Source: Bacteroidota bacterium
Lineage (GTDB): Bacteria > Bacteroidota > Bacteroidia > Flavobacteriales > Flavobacteriaceae
DNA length: 55,338 nt
Direction of reading: 5' to 3'
Assembly (NCBI GenBank): GCA_949487855.1
Contig: CATAMV010000053.1
Location: 1-55,338, forward strand
A program made the translations under genes and the position numbers. Positions 32,673-43,152 of the stretch are shown piece by piece. The notes beneath the pieces were generated by a model that saw nothing but the letters and a program-made list of their open reading frames with translations, did not search any database and was not told the DNA's origin. The stretch's first letter is position 1; each line of letters opens with the position of its first letter.

Positions 32673-34526
32673 ATGCCACAAACCACACAGTATAACGAAG
32701 ACAATATCCGTTCCTTAGATTGGAAAGAGCATATTCGCATGCGCCCGGGCATGTATATTGGCAAGCTCGGCGACGGTTCTTCTCCAGATGATGGGATTTA
32801 TATTTTACTCAAAGAAGTCTTAGACAACAGTATAGACGAATTTGTCATGGGCGCAGGTAAAACCATAGAAATCACTATTGCCGAGGGGAAGGTTACGGTG
32901 CGGGACTACGGTCGTGGTATTCCATTGGGTAAAGTAGTTGATGTGGTTTCTAAAATGAACACGGGTGGAAAATACGATTCCCGTGCTTTTAAAAAATCGG
33001 TTGGACTTAACGGCGTAGGTACCAAAGCCGTAAATGCCCTTTCCATGGATTTTTCGGTCTATTCGGTACGTGAAGGACAAATGAAGGTAGCGCGTTTTAG
33101 CCAAGGAATACTAGAGGAAGACGCTGAAGTAGTCACATCCTCAAAGCGCAACGGAACAGGCGTGTCTTTTATGCCCGATGAGTCTATTTTTAAAAAATAC
33201 CGTTACCGTCATGAGTATGTGGCAAAAATGCTCAAAAACTATGTGTACTTAAATCCGGGGCTTACCATTGTTTTTAACGGCGAAAAATTTATTTCCAAAA
33301 ACGGGCTAAAAGACCTGTTGGAAGACAACAACAACACAGAAGATTTCATATATCCTGTTATTCACCTTAAAGGCAACGATATTGAAGTGGCCATTACGCA
33401 CAGTAAAACCCAGTACAACGAAGAATATCACTCATTTGTAAACGGTCAACACACCACGCAAGGAGGAACGCATCAAACCGCATTTCGGGAAGCCTTAGTA
33501 AAAACCATTCGTGAGTTTTACGGCAAACAATTTGATCCCTCAGATATTCGTAAATCTATTATTTCTGCGATTAGCATCAAGGTTATGGAACCTGTGTTTG
33601 AATCGCAAACCAAAACCAAATTAGGCTCTACCGAAATGGGAGGTGATTTGCCTACGGTACGTACCTACATCAATGATTTTGTAGGGAAGCAATTAGATAA
33701 TTTTCTACATAAAAACGCCGATACCGCAGAGGCGTTACAACGCAAAATTCTTCAAGCCGAAAAAGAACGCAAAGAACTTTCGGGTATTCGTAAGTTGGCG
33801 CGAGAACGTGCTAAAAAAGCAAGTCTTCACAACAAAAAATTACGAGATTGCCGCGTGCATTTGGGCGATATCAAAAAAGACCAGCGCTTGGATTCCACGC
33901 TGTTTATTACCGAGGGCGACTCTGCAAGTGGTTCCATTACCAAATCTAGAGATGTAAACACACAAGCGGTGTTTAGCCTTCGTGGGAAGCCGTTGAATTC
34001 GTATGGCATGTCCAAAAAAATTGTATATGAAAACGAGGAGTTTAACCTGTTGCAAGCCGCATTGAATATCGAAGAATCCATGGAGGATTTGCGCTACAAC
34101 AATATCGTAATTGCTACAGACGCCGACGTTGATGGCATGCACATCCGGTTGCTACTCATCACTTTCTTTTTACAGTTTTTCCCAGAGCTTATTAAAGATG
34201 GGCATTTATATATTTTACAAACGCCATTATTCCGTGTGCGCAACAAAAAGAAAACGATTTACTGCTACTCGGAACAAGAGCGCGTTGATGCCCTAAGGGA
34301 ACTAGGAAAACAAGCTGAAATTACACGATTTAAGGGATTGGGTGAGATTTCCCCCGACGAGTTTTCACATTTTATTGGCGATGATATTCGCCTTGATCCT
34401 GTAATGTTGGACAAAAACATGACGATTGATGAGTTGTTATCGTTTTACATGGGTAAAAACACACCCAAACGGCAAGAATTTATCATCGACAACCTAAAAG
34501 TAGAGTTAGATAAAGTTGAATCATGA
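32673..34526 (+). CDS. parE: DNA topoisomerase IV subunit B
   Basis: ParE is the ATPase subunit of the type IIA topoisomerase that separates daughter chromosomes. The 617-aa protein has a GHKL ATPase domain ([19 protein letters not shown] near 48, [27 protein letters not shown]) and a C-terminal Toprim domain ([11 protein letters not shown] near 412, [12 protein letters not shown] near 480). The parC gene overlaps its stop by 4 nt (ATGA), favouring topoisomerase IV over gyrase B, which in these bacteria is longer and separate. Confidence 0.94.
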   Translation: MPQTTQYNEDNIRSLDWKEHIRMRPGMYIGKLGDGSSPDDGIYILLKEVLDNSIDEFVMGAGKTIEITIAEGKVTVRDYGRGIPLGKVVDVVSKMNTGGKYDSRAFKKSVGLNGVGTKAVNALSMDFSVYSVREGQMKVARFSQGILEEDAEVVTSSKRNGTGVSFMPDESIFKKYRYRHEYVAKMLKNYVYLNPGLTIVFNGEKFISKNGLKDLLEDNNNTEDFIYPVIHLKGNDIEVAITHSKTQYNEEYHSFVNGQHTTQGGTHQTAFREALVKTIREFYGKQFDPSDIRKSIISAISIKVMEPVFESQTKTKLGSTEMGGDLPTVRTYINDFVGKQLDNFLHKNADTAEALQRKILQAEKERKELSGIRKLARERAKKASLHNKKLRDCRVHLGDIKKDQRLDSTLFITEGDSASGSITKSRDVNTQAVFSLRGKPLNSYGMSKKIVYENEEFNLLQAALNIEESMEDLRYNNIVIATDADVDGMHIRLLLITFFLQFFPELIKDGHLYILQTPLFRVRNKKKTIYCYSEQERVDALRELGKQAEITRFKGLGEISPDEFSHFIGDDIRLDPVMLDKNMTIDELLSFYMGKNTPKRQEFIIDNLKVELDKVES

Positions 34527-37108
34527 ACGACGAGCAGCACCTTTCTTCAGACGATCAGTTGATTCGCGTAACCGGCATGTACAAAGATTGGTTTTTAGAC
34601 TATGCTTCGTATGTGATTTTGGAACGTGCCGTACCGGCTATTGAAGATGGTTTTAAACCTGTTCAGCGTCGTATTCTACATTCCATGAAAGACCTAGACG
34701 ATGGACGCTACAACAAGGTTGCCAACGTTGTGGGACACACCATGCAGTACCACCCTCACGGCGATGCTTCTATCTCAGATGCCATGGTGCAGATTGGACA
34801 AAAAGATTTGCTTATTGACATGCAAGGAAACTGGGGAAATATCCTAACAGGAGATTCGGCAGCAGCTTCTCGATACATAGAAGCACGACTATCCAAATTT
34901 GCTCTCGATGTGGTATACAGCCCAAAAGTTACGCAGTGGCAACTTTCCTATGACGGACGTAAAAAAGAACCAATTCACCTGCCTGTAAAGTTCCCCATGC
35001 TGCTAGCGCAAGGCGGCGAGGGTATTGCCGTAGGGCTTTCTACCAAAATTTTACCCCATAATTTCAATGAACTCATAGATGCTTCTATCAAGCACTTACA
35101 AGGCAAACGCTTTACGCTTGTGCCTGATTTTCCAACAGGTGGCGTTATGGATGCCGACAACTATAACGACGGGCTTCGTGGGGGTAAAATACGCGTGCGT
35201 GCACGAATTAATCAACAGGACAAACAAACCTTGGTGATTTCTGAAATTCCATTTTCAACCACCACGTCTTCGCTAATAGACTCCATTCTAAAAGCCAACG
35301 AAAAGGGAAAAATTAAAATTAAAAAAATTGAAGATAACACTGCGGCAGCTGTTGAAATTAAAATCATACTTCCGCCCAATGTTTCTCCCGACAAAACCAT
35401 AGATGCCCTTTTTGCTTTTACAGCGTGTGAAACCTCTATTTCTCCTTTAGGCTGTGTCATTGAAGACAACAAACCCAATTTTATTGGCGTGTCTGAAATG
35501 CTGCGCCGTTCCACCGACCACACATTAGAACTCTTGCGTTCTGAGCTTGAAGTAAAACAGGAAGAACTGGAGGAGCAATGGCATTTTGCATCCTTGGAGC
35601 GTATTTTTATTGAAAACCGTATTTATCGAGATATTGAAGAAGTCGAAACATGGGAAGGCGTGCTCAAAGCCATTCATAGCGGTTTGGCACCGCATACCAT
35701 TAATTTGAAGCGCCCTGTTACAGATGATGATGTGGTGCGCTTAACGGAAATTCGCATTAAGCGTATTTCAAAATTTGATTTAGACAAAGCGCAACAGAAA
35801 ATTGTGGCACTCGAGGCAGAATTAGATCAAGTAGCATATAATTTAGCCCATATTGTAGATTTTGCTATTGATTATTTTAAACGCCTTAAAAAAACCTACG
35901 GCAATGGAAAAGAACGCAAAACAGAACTTAGCGTTTTTGCAGATGTAGATGCCCGGAAAGTCGTTATTCGAAACACAAAATTGTATGTAAGCAGAGAAGA
36001 AGGTTTTGTGGGGACGTCACTGCGCAAAGATGAATACGTTGCCGATTGTGCCGATATTGATGATGTGATTGTATTTACTGCCGAAGGTAAAATGATGGTT
36101 ACCAAAGTAGATACCAAAACCTTTGTGGGTAAAAATATCATTCACGTTGCGGTATTTAAAAAGAAAGATACGCGTACCATTTACAACATGATTTATCAAG
36201 ACGGTCGTGGCGGTACATCCTATATAAAGCGCTTTGCCGTTACAGGCGTTACTAGAGACAAACACTACGACCTAACAAATGGAAAAGCGCAATCCAAAGT
36301 GCATTATTTTTCTGCAAATCCAAATGGAGAAGCCGAAATTGTAACGATACATCTAAGGCAAAGCGGTTCTATTAAAAAATTGAAATGGGATTTGGACTTT
36401 GCCGATTTGGTCATAAAGGGAAGGGGAGTCCGTGGAAATACGGTAACCAAATACGCCATCAAGCGAGTAGATTTAAAAGAAGTGGGTGTTTCTACACTTA
36501 AACCGAGAAAGATTTGGTACGACGAAACTGTTCAACGTCTTAATGCTGATGAGCGCGGACGCCTAATAGGTGCATTTAAAGGAGAAGATCGAATACTGAT
36601 TGTTACACAATCGGGGAAAGTAAAAACCCAAATTCCAGATTTGAGCATGCATTTTCCACCCGATATGTTGCTTTTGGAAAAATGGGAGCCTCAAAAACCG
36701 CTTTCTGCCGTTTATTTTGACGGAGCAAAAGAGCGCTACTTTGGAAAACGTTTTCTTATTGAATCTCCAGATAAAGAAGAGCAGTTTGTACAAGAAGGTG
36801 CAAAAATCAAATTAGAATGGTTTTCTGCCGATTGGCGCCCCGTATGCACGCTTCATTTTACAAAGCCACGTGGCGGCGAGGCAAAAGCAGCACAACGGCT
36901 GGAGTTTGAAGACTTTATTGCACCAAAAGGAATAAAGGCCATCGGGAACCAGCTTACTACAGATAAGTTAAAACGCATTGAAGAAAACGAACCTTTACCA
37001 TATACGCCAGAACCTGAAACTGAGGCAGTTGATATTGAAGCAGAAGTGGAAGAAGTAAAACCCTCAGAAAGCGATGACGGCGAAGGACAGATTAGTTTAG
37101 AACTTTAA
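34523..37108 (+). CDS. parC: DNA topoisomerase IV subunit A
   Basis: ParC cuts and rejoins DNA. The 861-aa protein has the winged-helix and tower domains with [17 protein letters not shown] (quinolone-resistance-determining region) and the catalytic Tyr in [17 protein letters not shown], then a C-terminal beta-propeller. It ends in a very acidic tail ([20 protein letters not shown]). Its start overlaps parE; its 3' end overlaps the convergent terC by 4 nt. The fourth residue after the QRDR Ser differs from E. coli GyrA (ASISDA versus ASVYDT-type); I draw no resistance conclusion. Confidence 0.94.
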   Translation: MNDEQHLSSDDQLIRVTGMYKDWFLDYASYVILERAVPAIEDGFKPVQRRILHSMKDLDDGRYNKVANVVGHTMQYHPHGDASISDAMVQIGQKDLLIDMQGNWGNILTGDSAAASRYIEARLSKFALDVVYSPKVTQWQLSYDGRKKEPIHLPVKFPMLLAQGGEGIAVGLSTKILPHNFNELIDASIKHLQGKRFTLVPDFPTGGVMDADNYNDGLRGGKIRVRARINQQDKQTLVISEIPFSTTTSSLIDSILKANEKGKIKIKKIEDNTAAAVEIKIILPPNVSPDKTIDALFAFTACETSISPLGCVIEDNKPNFIGVSEMLRRSTDHTLELLRSELEVKQEELEEQWHFASLERIFIENRIYRDIEEVETWEGVLKAIHSGLAPHTINLKRPVTDDDVVRLTEIRIKRISKFDLDKAQQKIVALEAELDQVAYNLAHIVDFAIDYFKRLKKTYGNGKERKTELSVFADVDARKVVIRNTKLYVSREEGFVGTSLRKDEYVADCADIDDVIVFTAEGKMMVTKVDTKTFVGKNIIHVAVFKKKDTRTIYNMIYQDGRGGTSYIKRFAVTGVTRDKHYDLTNGKAQSKVHYFSANPNGEAEIVTIHLRQSGSIKKLKWDLDFADLVIKGRGVRGNTVTKYAIKRVDLKEVGVSTLKPRKIWYDETVQRLNADERGRLIGAFKGEDRILIVTQSGKVKTQIPDLSMHFPPDMLLLEKWEPQKPLSAVYFDGAKERYFGKRFLIESPDKEEQFVQEGAKIKLEWFSADWRPVCTLHFTKPRGGEAKAAQRLEFEDFIAPKGIKAIGNQLTTDKLKRIEENEPLPYTPEPETEAVDIEAEVEEVKPSESDDGEGQISLEL

Positions 37109-37884
37109 CTTTTTGCTTTGCGTTTTCTAAAACGCATATTCAGAAATTCCACCAACAGCGAAAAAGAAATTGAAAAGTATAAATACCCCTTAGGAATGGC
37201 GCCAACACTTGTTCCTAGTACTTCTAAATGTGACAGGTGCGCACCCTCCGCAATAAGCATAAATCCAATCAAAATAAGAAATGAAAGTGCCAAAATTTGC
37301 AAGGATGGGTGTTTGTGAACAAAGCGCGTAACGGGATGCGCAAACCACATCATCGCTACAATGGAAATAACGACAGCGGTAACCATAATCCAAAGTGCCC
37401 CATCTATGCCGCTGGTCATGCCCACGGCAGTCAGAATTGAATCAACAGAGAACACCGCATCAATCAGAATAATCTGAAGCAAGATTTTCCCCATTGTGTT
37501 TGCAGTTTTATTTTTTACCTGTTCGCTTTTTTCACCCGCATGGTCAATCTTTTCATGAATTTCTTTGGTGCTTTTGTAAAGCAAAAAGAGTCCCCCTGCA
37601 AACAAGATAAGCGATTGACCATTTACTGCCACATAAATCATCGAATTTGAAATTTCAAAAAGGGAGGATTGCATGGCAATAAGCCAAGAAATAGCAAAAA
37701 GTAAAATTATACGCAGTACAAGAGCAAGAAGAAGCCCAATATTGGTTGCGCTTTTTCTTTTTTCTAGTGGGAGTTTCCCTACTACAATGGAGATAAACAC
37801 GATGTTATCTATTCCTAGAATAATTTCCAAAAAAGTAAGAGTCAACAGCGAAGAAATCGACTCGGGAGTAAACAGAAAATCCAT
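37105..37884 (-). CDS. TerC-family integral membrane protein
   Basis: The 259-aa protein has about seven membrane helices and the family signatures LTFLEIILGIDNIVFISIV and QIILIDAVFSVDSILTAVGM with conserved acidic residues inside the membrane. TerC-type proteins are linked to metal ion (manganese) export and resistance. It precedes a small lipoprotein gene in reverse order (that gene ends 1 nt before this start) and converges on parC. Confidence 0.9.
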   Translation of the reverse strand: MDFLFTPESISSLLTLTFLEIILGIDNIVFISIVVGKLPLEKRKSATNIGLLLALVLRIILLFAISWLIAMQSSLFEISNSMIYVAVNGQSLILFAGGLFLLYKSTKEIHEKIDHAGEKSEQVKNKTANTMGKILLQIILIDAVFSVDSILTAVGMTSGIDGALWIMVTAVVISIVAMMWFAHPVTRFVHKHPSLQILALSFLILIGFMLIAEGAHLSHLEVLGTSVGAIPKGYLYFSISFSLLVEFLNMRFRKRKAKS

Positions 37885-38262
37885 TTAATTACGCAGTTTA
37901 GTTACCACACCACGTTGTTTATTGGCACTGTCGCCAACCAAATTATATTCAAAGGTGTACGTGTTGTCTTTAGTTGTGAGAATTTTCATGTGCACCGCCT
38001 TTGAATCTTGATAGCTAAGGGGGCGTAATTTTTTCACAATACACTCACAGTCATTCAGCCAGCGCACAGATGAGCTATCCACTCTATTTAAATAATAATC
38101 TACTTCAATACTATCGGTACGTGTGAATTTTGTAGTCAACGTATCGCCCAACACCGTAGAAGTAAAGGAAAAAGTTCCAGTCTGAAAATCGCTACAATTG
38201 CGTTGTGGCGAAAAACAAGCGGAAACAGACAAAAACAATATACTAATCGTGGCAATTCTCAT
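37885..38262 (-). CDS. small lipoprotein, often mislabelled as topoisomerase IV
   Basis: This 125-aa protein has a lipoprotein signal (SILFLSVSACFSPQRNC, Cys16) and a conserved exported domain (CSDFQTGTFSFTS, RTDSIEVDYYLN, RWLNDCECIVKKLRP). Relatives sit next to parC in many Flavobacteriia and, as I recall, some carry the wrong name DNA topoisomerase IV. Nothing here suggests a DNA function. terC follows directly, suggesting co-expression. Confidence 0.75.
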   Translation of the reverse strand: MRIATISILFLSVSACFSPQRNCSDFQTGTFSFTSTVLGDTLTTKFTRTDSIEVDYYLNRVDSSSVRWLNDCECIVKKLRPLSYQDSKAVHMKILTTKDNTYTFEYNLVGDSANKQRGVVTKLRN

Positions 38263-38274
38263 ACCCCAAAAATA

Positions 38275-38682
38275 TCACTTTTTATTGGTGTATGTGCTAC
38301 AAGTACCATCGGTATAAAAAACGGTAACACGTTCCACTTCTTTTACATCGTGAATGCCGTCTTGTGGAATACGATGTTGAAGCGGCTGTTGAGGGTGCTC
38401 AATTTCAGGCTGATCTGTTTGAATGTCTTGTTTGGGTGGGAATAATGTTGAAACATCAGCTTGAATATGTTCCTGCGTATCTTCTTTACCAAGAAGCAAC
38501 CAATCGGAATGTAGGGTAGGGAAGGCGTGAAGCACTTTTAAGACAAAATCCAGGCTCGGCTTGTTTCTTCCCGATAAGATGTGAGAAATAGAAGATCGCT
38601 GTACCCCAATTCGATCCGCAAATGCGGCAGAACTAAGTTCACTATCGTCAATTACTTTTTTAATACGCTCAATCAAAGACAT
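38275..38682 (-). CDS. XRE-family helix-turn-helix regulator
   Basis: I start it at the ATG at 38682 (MSLIERIKKVID), giving 135 aa; the track start lies 45 nt upstream. The HTH_3 domain fills residues 1-65 (AAFADRIGVQRSSISHILSG, then NKPSLDFVLKVLHAFP). The rest is a polar tail rich in Gln, His and Pro with no known domain (QPEIEHPQQPLQH). The long divergent region ahead of it contains repeated TGTAAAC/GTTTACA sites, probably its operators, so it likely controls itself and the M14 peptidase gene. Confidence 0.85.
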   Translation of the reverse strand: MSLIERIKKVIDDSELSSAAFADRIGVQRSSISHILSGRNKPSLDFVLKVLHAFPTLHSDWLLLGKEDTQEHIQADVSTLFPPKQDIQTDQPEIEHPQQPLQHRIPQDGIHDVKEVERVTVFYTDGTCSTYTNKK

Positions 38683-38694
38683 GGTTACATTTGT

Positions 38695-38926
38695 ATATTT
38701 AGATTTGTAAATCACTGATATTTTCAAATGTAAGCAATTATTTATGATGTTTTATATTAAACTAATACTCCCTTAAATAATGCTTAACTGATACGTTTAC
38801 AACGCTTTAATATAACATAAAATTTAGCAACAAAAAAATGTATCCAGTTGTAAACAGTAGCGTTTTAAAATTGTTTACAAAAATAACTTCAGTATGTATA
38901 TAATTGTAAACATGTTAAAGTTTACA
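38695..38926. promoter_or_regulatory. operator-like array of TGTAAAC/GTTTACA sites
   Basis: Sites: GTTTACA 38795-38801, TGTAAAC 38849-38855, TTGTTTACAA 38871-38880, and TGTAAAC-N8-GTTTACA at 38905-38926 (a 7-bp inverted repeat). Weaker TTGTAAAT and AATGTAAG copies lie nearer the XRE gene. The last pair ends 10 nt before the ATG of the peptidase gene, where a bound protein should block transcription. Confidence 0.6.
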
Positions 38927-38936
38927 TTTGCAAACG

Positions 38937-40028
38937 ATGAATGATTTCTTAGCCATACAACCTCAGTTAAAATCGCAAAAAATTCAAGGGCGTTATATAA
39001 CACACAATGCGATTGAGTCAATTGTAATGCAGTTTCCCAACAAACTCATAGGAACTAGTGTAGAAACCCGTCCAATTCAAGCCATTGATATCGGTAGTGG
39101 TCCTGTTAAAGTTTTGATGTGGTCACAAATGCATGGCAACGAATCCACAGCGACTAAGGCTCTTGTAGATGTTTTGTGTTATTTACAGCAAAATCCTGCT
39201 TTTTTAGCAGCTTTTACGCTTAAGGTGATTCCTATACTCAATCCAGACGGTGCAGCTGCTTACACGCGTGTAAACGCCAATGAAGTGGACCTTAACAGAG
39301 ATGCCATAGAGCAATCACAGCCAGAATCAAAGTTGCTTGTAGATTTGTTTCATACGTTTATGCCTGATTATTGCTTTAATCTTCACGATCAGCGTACTAT
39401 TTTTGGAGTACATGATAATCCCTGCATGCTTTCGTTTCTTTCCCCTGCTGCTGATGAAACCAAAAAGCGCACAACTGCACGTGAAAAGGCGATGGGTGTT
39501 ATTGGCTATATAAAGAACGCCTTACAAGAACATATTCCAAATCAGGTTGGAAGATATGACGATACCTTTAATCCAAATTGTATGGGTGATTTTTTTACGC
39601 AACAGGGAACACCTACACTCTTGTTTGAAGCTGGGCAAGTAGGACAAGACTACGTACGTTTAGAAACACGAAAATGGTATGGTTATTCAATTTTAAAAGC
39701 ATTAGAGAGTATTTCACTAGCGCTTTATATGCCTGCCATCTACCAAGAAATCCCAGAAGTAGCAAAGTCTTTTGTAGATGTATTGATTAAAAATATAAGC
39801 AGTGGGAATAGGACTGTTGATATTGCTCTACAATACGTAGAAGTGTTAAAAAATGATGAAATAATTTTTGTGCCTATTTTGCACAAAATGGGGGAGTTAG
39901 CTAGCCTAAATGGACACAAAACAGTCGATGTTTCTGGAAAAAACATCCGTTTTTCAGAGGAATTGGCACTTGGTTCTAATGCACTTGAATTGTCAAAATT
40001 GTTAAATTTAACACAATATTCACATTGA
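38937..40028 (+). CDS. M14-type zinc carboxypeptidase-like protein
   Basis: I use the ATG at 38937 (MNDFLAIQ); the track start is a TTG 9 nt earlier. The 363-aa protein has the M14 zinc ligands: His66 and Glu69 in MHGNESTATKALVDVL, and a later His in YCFNLHDQRT. NPDGAAAYTRVNANEVDLNR and the catalytic Glu in LLFEAGQ complete the pattern. No signal peptide is seen, so it may work on a cytoplasmic peptide or amidated small molecule. It sits right behind the operator array shared with the XRE gene. Confidence 0.87.
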   Translation: MNDFLAIQPQLKSQKIQGRYITHNAIESIVMQFPNKLIGTSVETRPIQAIDIGSGPVKVLMWSQMHGNESTATKALVDVLCYLQQNPAFLAAFTLKVIPILNPDGAAAYTRVNANEVDLNRDAIEQSQPESKLLVDLFHTFMPDYCFNLHDQRTIFGVHDNPCMLSFLSPAADETKKRTTAREKAMGVIGYIKNALQEHIPNQVGRYDDTFNPNCMGDFFTQQGTPTLLFEAGQVGQDYVRLETRKWYGYSILKALESISLALYMPAIYQEIPEVAKSFVDVLIKNISSGNRTVDIALQYVEVLKNDEIIFVPILHKMGELASLNGHKTVDVSGKNIRFSEELALGSNALELSKLLNLTQYSH

Positions 40029-40090
40029 ATTTAAGCTTTAGATGTTTATTATTCAACGTTTTTTTAGTTTCTTTGCTAAAAATTTAAATA

Positions 40091-40570
40091 ATGACTAAAT
40101 TCAAGCTTGACGATATAGATCATCAAATTTTAGATATTCTTATCGATAATATGCGAACTCCTTTTACGGATATCGCAAAACGTCTTTTAATTTCTGCTGG
40201 TACGGTGCACGTTCGTGTTCGTAAAATGGAAGAGGCGGGAATCATTAAAGGATCTTCACTGGCTTTAGACTACACAAAAATGGGGTATTCTTTTATCGCG
40301 TATGTGGGGATTTATCTAGAAAAAACGCATCAAACAAAATATGTGTTAGAGCGTCTTCGTGAAATTCCTTTCGTAACAGTTGCGCACATCACAACAGGTA
40401 AGTTCAATATTTACTGCAAGTTACGTGCAAAATCTACTGAACATGCAAAAGAAATTATCTTTAAAATTGATGACATTGATGGTATTTTACGGACCGAAAC
40501 AATGATTTCTTTGGAAGAGAGCATCAATGACAAGAAACGTCTTATGCACACTATTTTTAACGACCTATAA
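40091..40570 (+). CDS. Lrp/AsnC-family transcriptional regulator
   Basis: The 159-aa protein has an N-terminal winged HTH (LDDIDHQILDILIDNMRTPF, then GTVHVRVRKMEEAGIIKGS) and a C-terminal RAM ligand-binding domain (FIAYVGIYLEKTHQ, VTVAHITTGKFNIYCKLRA). These regulators usually sense amino acids. The PEP carboxylase gene starts 8 nt later, so a link to anaplerotic or amino-acid metabolism is plausible. Confidence 0.9.
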   Translation: MTKFKLDDIDHQILDILIDNMRTPFTDIAKRLLISAGTVHVRVRKMEEAGIIKGSSLALDYTKMGYSFIAYVGIYLEKTHQTKYVLERLREIPFVTVAHITTGKFNIYCKLRAKSTEHAKEIIFKIDDIDGILRTETMISLEESINDKKRLMHTIFNDL

Positions 40571-40578
40571 ATAAACTT

Positions 40579-43152
40579 GTGAATCCACGCACTAAACTAG
40601 AACGCTTTGAAAGCGGCGTTTTGTCCAAATTTAAGCTTTACGATAGTATTTTTTCAACCCTACCGTACTCAAACATAACAAATACAGCCACCTTATTACC
40701 TCTTTTTGCAGCTAGTTGTGCCGAGGGTTATAACCAAGAGCAAAATCCCAAAACCATTGTTGAAGGGTTTTTTGCGCGCTATTATCCAGACTTCAGTAAA
40801 GCACAACAAACCGACTTGTTGTTTCGCTTTATTCAATTTATTGAGCGTAGGGTAGTACTTTTTGATGCTGTTGAAGACGCAGCATTTAGCCGCATCAACA
40901 ACATGAGCGGAATAGGTACACTTCGCAATCTGAAAGAAGAAGCGCAGTCAAAGCAGAAAACGGGTGAACTTAAACAATTACTTAAAGAAATAAATGTACG
41001 TCCTGTACTAACTGCGCATCCTACACAATTTTATCCTGGCTCTGTGTTAGGCATTATTACTGATTTGGGGAAGAGCATTCAAAGAAATGACTTGCAAGAG
41101 ATTAAGCAATTGCTGGCGCAATTGGGTAGAACTCCCTTTTTTAAGAAGAAAAAACCAACTCCTTTAGACGAAGCACGTAGCCTTATTTGGTATTTGAGTA
41201 ATGTTTTTTATCCTTCCATTGGCGAAATTCAATCTTATGTGCAACGGCATATTTTTCAAGACGAAGTTTTGTCTAGTGAAACAGTAAAGCTTGGATTTTG
41301 GCCTGGTGGTGACCGCGACGGGAACCCTTTTGTAACCACAGAAATTACTCGAAAAACAGCACAGTTACTTCGTAGCAGCGTTATTCGAAATTACTACCGA
41401 GATCTGCGTAAATTACGCAGAAGACTAACTTTTGCAGGCGTTGAAGAAGCCGTATTAAGTGTTGAAAAGAAACTGTATAACAGCATCTTTAAACTTGAAG
41501 AGGCACCCGAAATTTCATTGGTTGATTTAAAAAAAGAATTAAACAGTATTCTTGATAAAGTTGAAGCAGATTATCACGGCCTTTTTGCAAATGAGTTGCG
41601 AGACTTTATAGCGAAAGTTAATGTTTTTGGATATCACTTTGCAAGTTTAGATATACGCCAAGATTCCAGGGTACACCACGATGCGTTTTTGACGCTATTG
41701 GAACAAACCAATAAAAGCGGTGTTACCGATGCTGCCTTTAATTATATAGATGCTTCTGAAGAGGATAAAATTTCATTTTTGACTGGACTTCAAGGAGATG
41801 TTGATCCAGATTCTTTTGAAGACGAAACGGTTCGCAAAGCTTTAGGCTCTATTCGTGCCATGAAAGAAATCCAACAAACCAATGGCGAGGCAGGGAGCGA
41901 TCGTTACATTATTAGCAATAATCAAACAGCTCAAAATATATTTGAGGTTTTTGCCATGATTCGCCTAAGTGATTGGGCAACCCCTTCTATTGATGTTGTT
42001 CCTTTATTCGAAACCATTCCTGATTTAGAAATTGCGTTAGAAGTAATGGACAAAGTGTATTCAAATCCTGTTTACAGGGCACATTTGGCTAATCGAGGCG
42101 ACAAACAAACGATCATGTTAGGTTTTTCTGACGGTACTAAAGACGGAGGTTATTTGATGGCAAACTGGAGTATTTTCAAGGCCAAAGAAGAACTTACCGC
42201 TATTTCACGTAAACATGGAATAAAAGTTGCATTCTTTGACGGACGTGGTGGACCACCAGCACGAGGCGGAGGAAATACACATCAGTTTTATGCATCTATG
42301 GGGTCTGGAGTTGAAGCTGATGAAATTCAGTTAACCGTTCAAGGACAAACAATTAGCTCTAATTTTGGGACTTTTGATTCATGTCGTTATAACTTAGAAC
42401 AATTACTTAGTTCGGGTATCTCTAACCGATTGTTTTCAGACAGAACAGTTGATCTAGATGAAGAAGACAGGGCCACAATGACGAAGTTGGCCGAAATCAG
42501 CTACGAAACGTATAAAAATTTTAAAGCGCATCCAAGGTTTTTATCTTATTTAGAACACATGAGTACGTTGCAATACTATGCAAAAACGAATATCGGTTCA
42601 AGGCCTTCGAAACGTAAATCCAGTAAATCCTTAGATTTTTCAGCATTGCGTGCCATTCCTTTTGTGGGAAGTTGGAGTCAATTAAAGCAAAATGTTCCTG
42701 GTTTTTACGGAGTTGGTACTGCTTTGGAAAATTTTGATAAAGCTGGAGAGTTTGACAAAGCACTTAAATTGTATCAAAACAATGCTTTCTTCAGAACGTT
42801 GATTTCAAATTCCATGATGAGTTTACAGAAATCTTTCTTCAAGCTTACTGCGTATATGGAACAAGATGAAACCTATGGTGCATTTTGGAAAATGATTTAC
42901 GATGAATTCCTTCGTTCTAAAAAGTATATTTTGATGCTTACAGGAATGGACGAACTTATGCAAGACCAACCTGCTGGAAAAGCTTCGATTAAAATCCGTG
43001 AGGAAATCGTACAACCGCTACTTACCATTCAACAATATGCATTGTTAAACATTCAACAAACCAAGATGAACGATGCCGAACGTGAGGTGATGGAAAAAAT
43101 GGTAACGCGCTCGTTGTTTGGAAACATCAACGCAAGTAGAAACTCTGCTTAA
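40579..43152 (+). CDS. ppc: phosphoenolpyruvate carboxylase
   Basis: PEP carboxylase makes oxaloacetate from PEP and bicarbonate, refilling the TCA cycle. The 857-aa protein starts with GTG. Conserved blocks are VLTAHPTQ (catalytic His), FWPGGDRDGNPFVT, FHFASLDIRQDS-like HFASLDIRQDSRV, LGFSDGTKDGGYLMANW and FFDGRGGPPARGGG. Unlike most homologues, the C-terminus is not QNTG but GNINASRNSA, which may change allosteric behaviour; I believe other Bacteroidota share it. It overlaps aroB by 4 nt at the 3' end. Confidence 0.95.
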   Translation: MNPRTKLERFESGVLSKFKLYDSIFSTLPYSNITNTATLLPLFAASCAEGYNQEQNPKTIVEGFFARYYPDFSKAQQTDLLFRFIQFIERRVVLFDAVEDAAFSRINNMSGIGTLRNLKEEAQSKQKTGELKQLLKEINVRPVLTAHPTQFYPGSVLGIITDLGKSIQRNDLQEIKQLLAQLGRTPFFKKKKPTPLDEARSLIWYLSNVFYPSIGEIQSYVQRHIFQDEVLSSETVKLGFWPGGDRDGNPFVTTEITRKTAQLLRSSVIRNYYRDLRKLRRRLTFAGVEEAVLSVEKKLYNSIFKLEEAPEISLVDLKKELNSILDKVEADYHGLFANELRDFIAKVNVFGYHFASLDIRQDSRVHHDAFLTLLEQTNKSGVTDAAFNYIDASEEDKISFLTGLQGDVDPDSFEDETVRKALGSIRAMKEIQQTNGEAGSDRYIISNNQTAQNIFEVFAMIRLSDWATPSIDVVPLFETIPDLEIALEVMDKVYSNPVYRAHLANRGDKQTIMLGFSDGTKDGGYLMANWSIFKAKEELTAISRKHGIKVAFFDGRGGPPARGGGNTHQFYASMGSGVEADEIQLTVQGQTISSNFGTFDSCRYNLEQLLSSGISNRLFSDRTVDLDEEDRATMTKLAEISYETYKNFKAHPRFLSYLEHMSTLQYYAKTNIGSRPSKRKSSKSLDFSALRAIPFVGSWSQLKQNVPGFYGVGTALENFDKAGEFDKALKLYQNNAFFRTLISNSMMSLQKSFFKLTAYMEQDETYGAFWKMIYDEFLRSKKYILMLTGMDELMQDQPAGKASIKIREEIVQPLLTIQQYALLNIQQTKMNDAEREVMEKMVTRSLFGNINASRNSA

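Noticed and set aside
32585-32674. 29-aa minus-strand ORF ([20 protein letters not shown]...) overlapping the parE start
   Set aside because: Short and antisense to the parE start codon; Lys/Leu-rich text arises easily in AT-rich DNA. No supporting context.
37122-37140. Hairpin TGCGTTTTCTAAAACGCA near the parC/terC junction as a terminator
   Set aside because: It lies inside the terC coding end and has no T-run on either strand.
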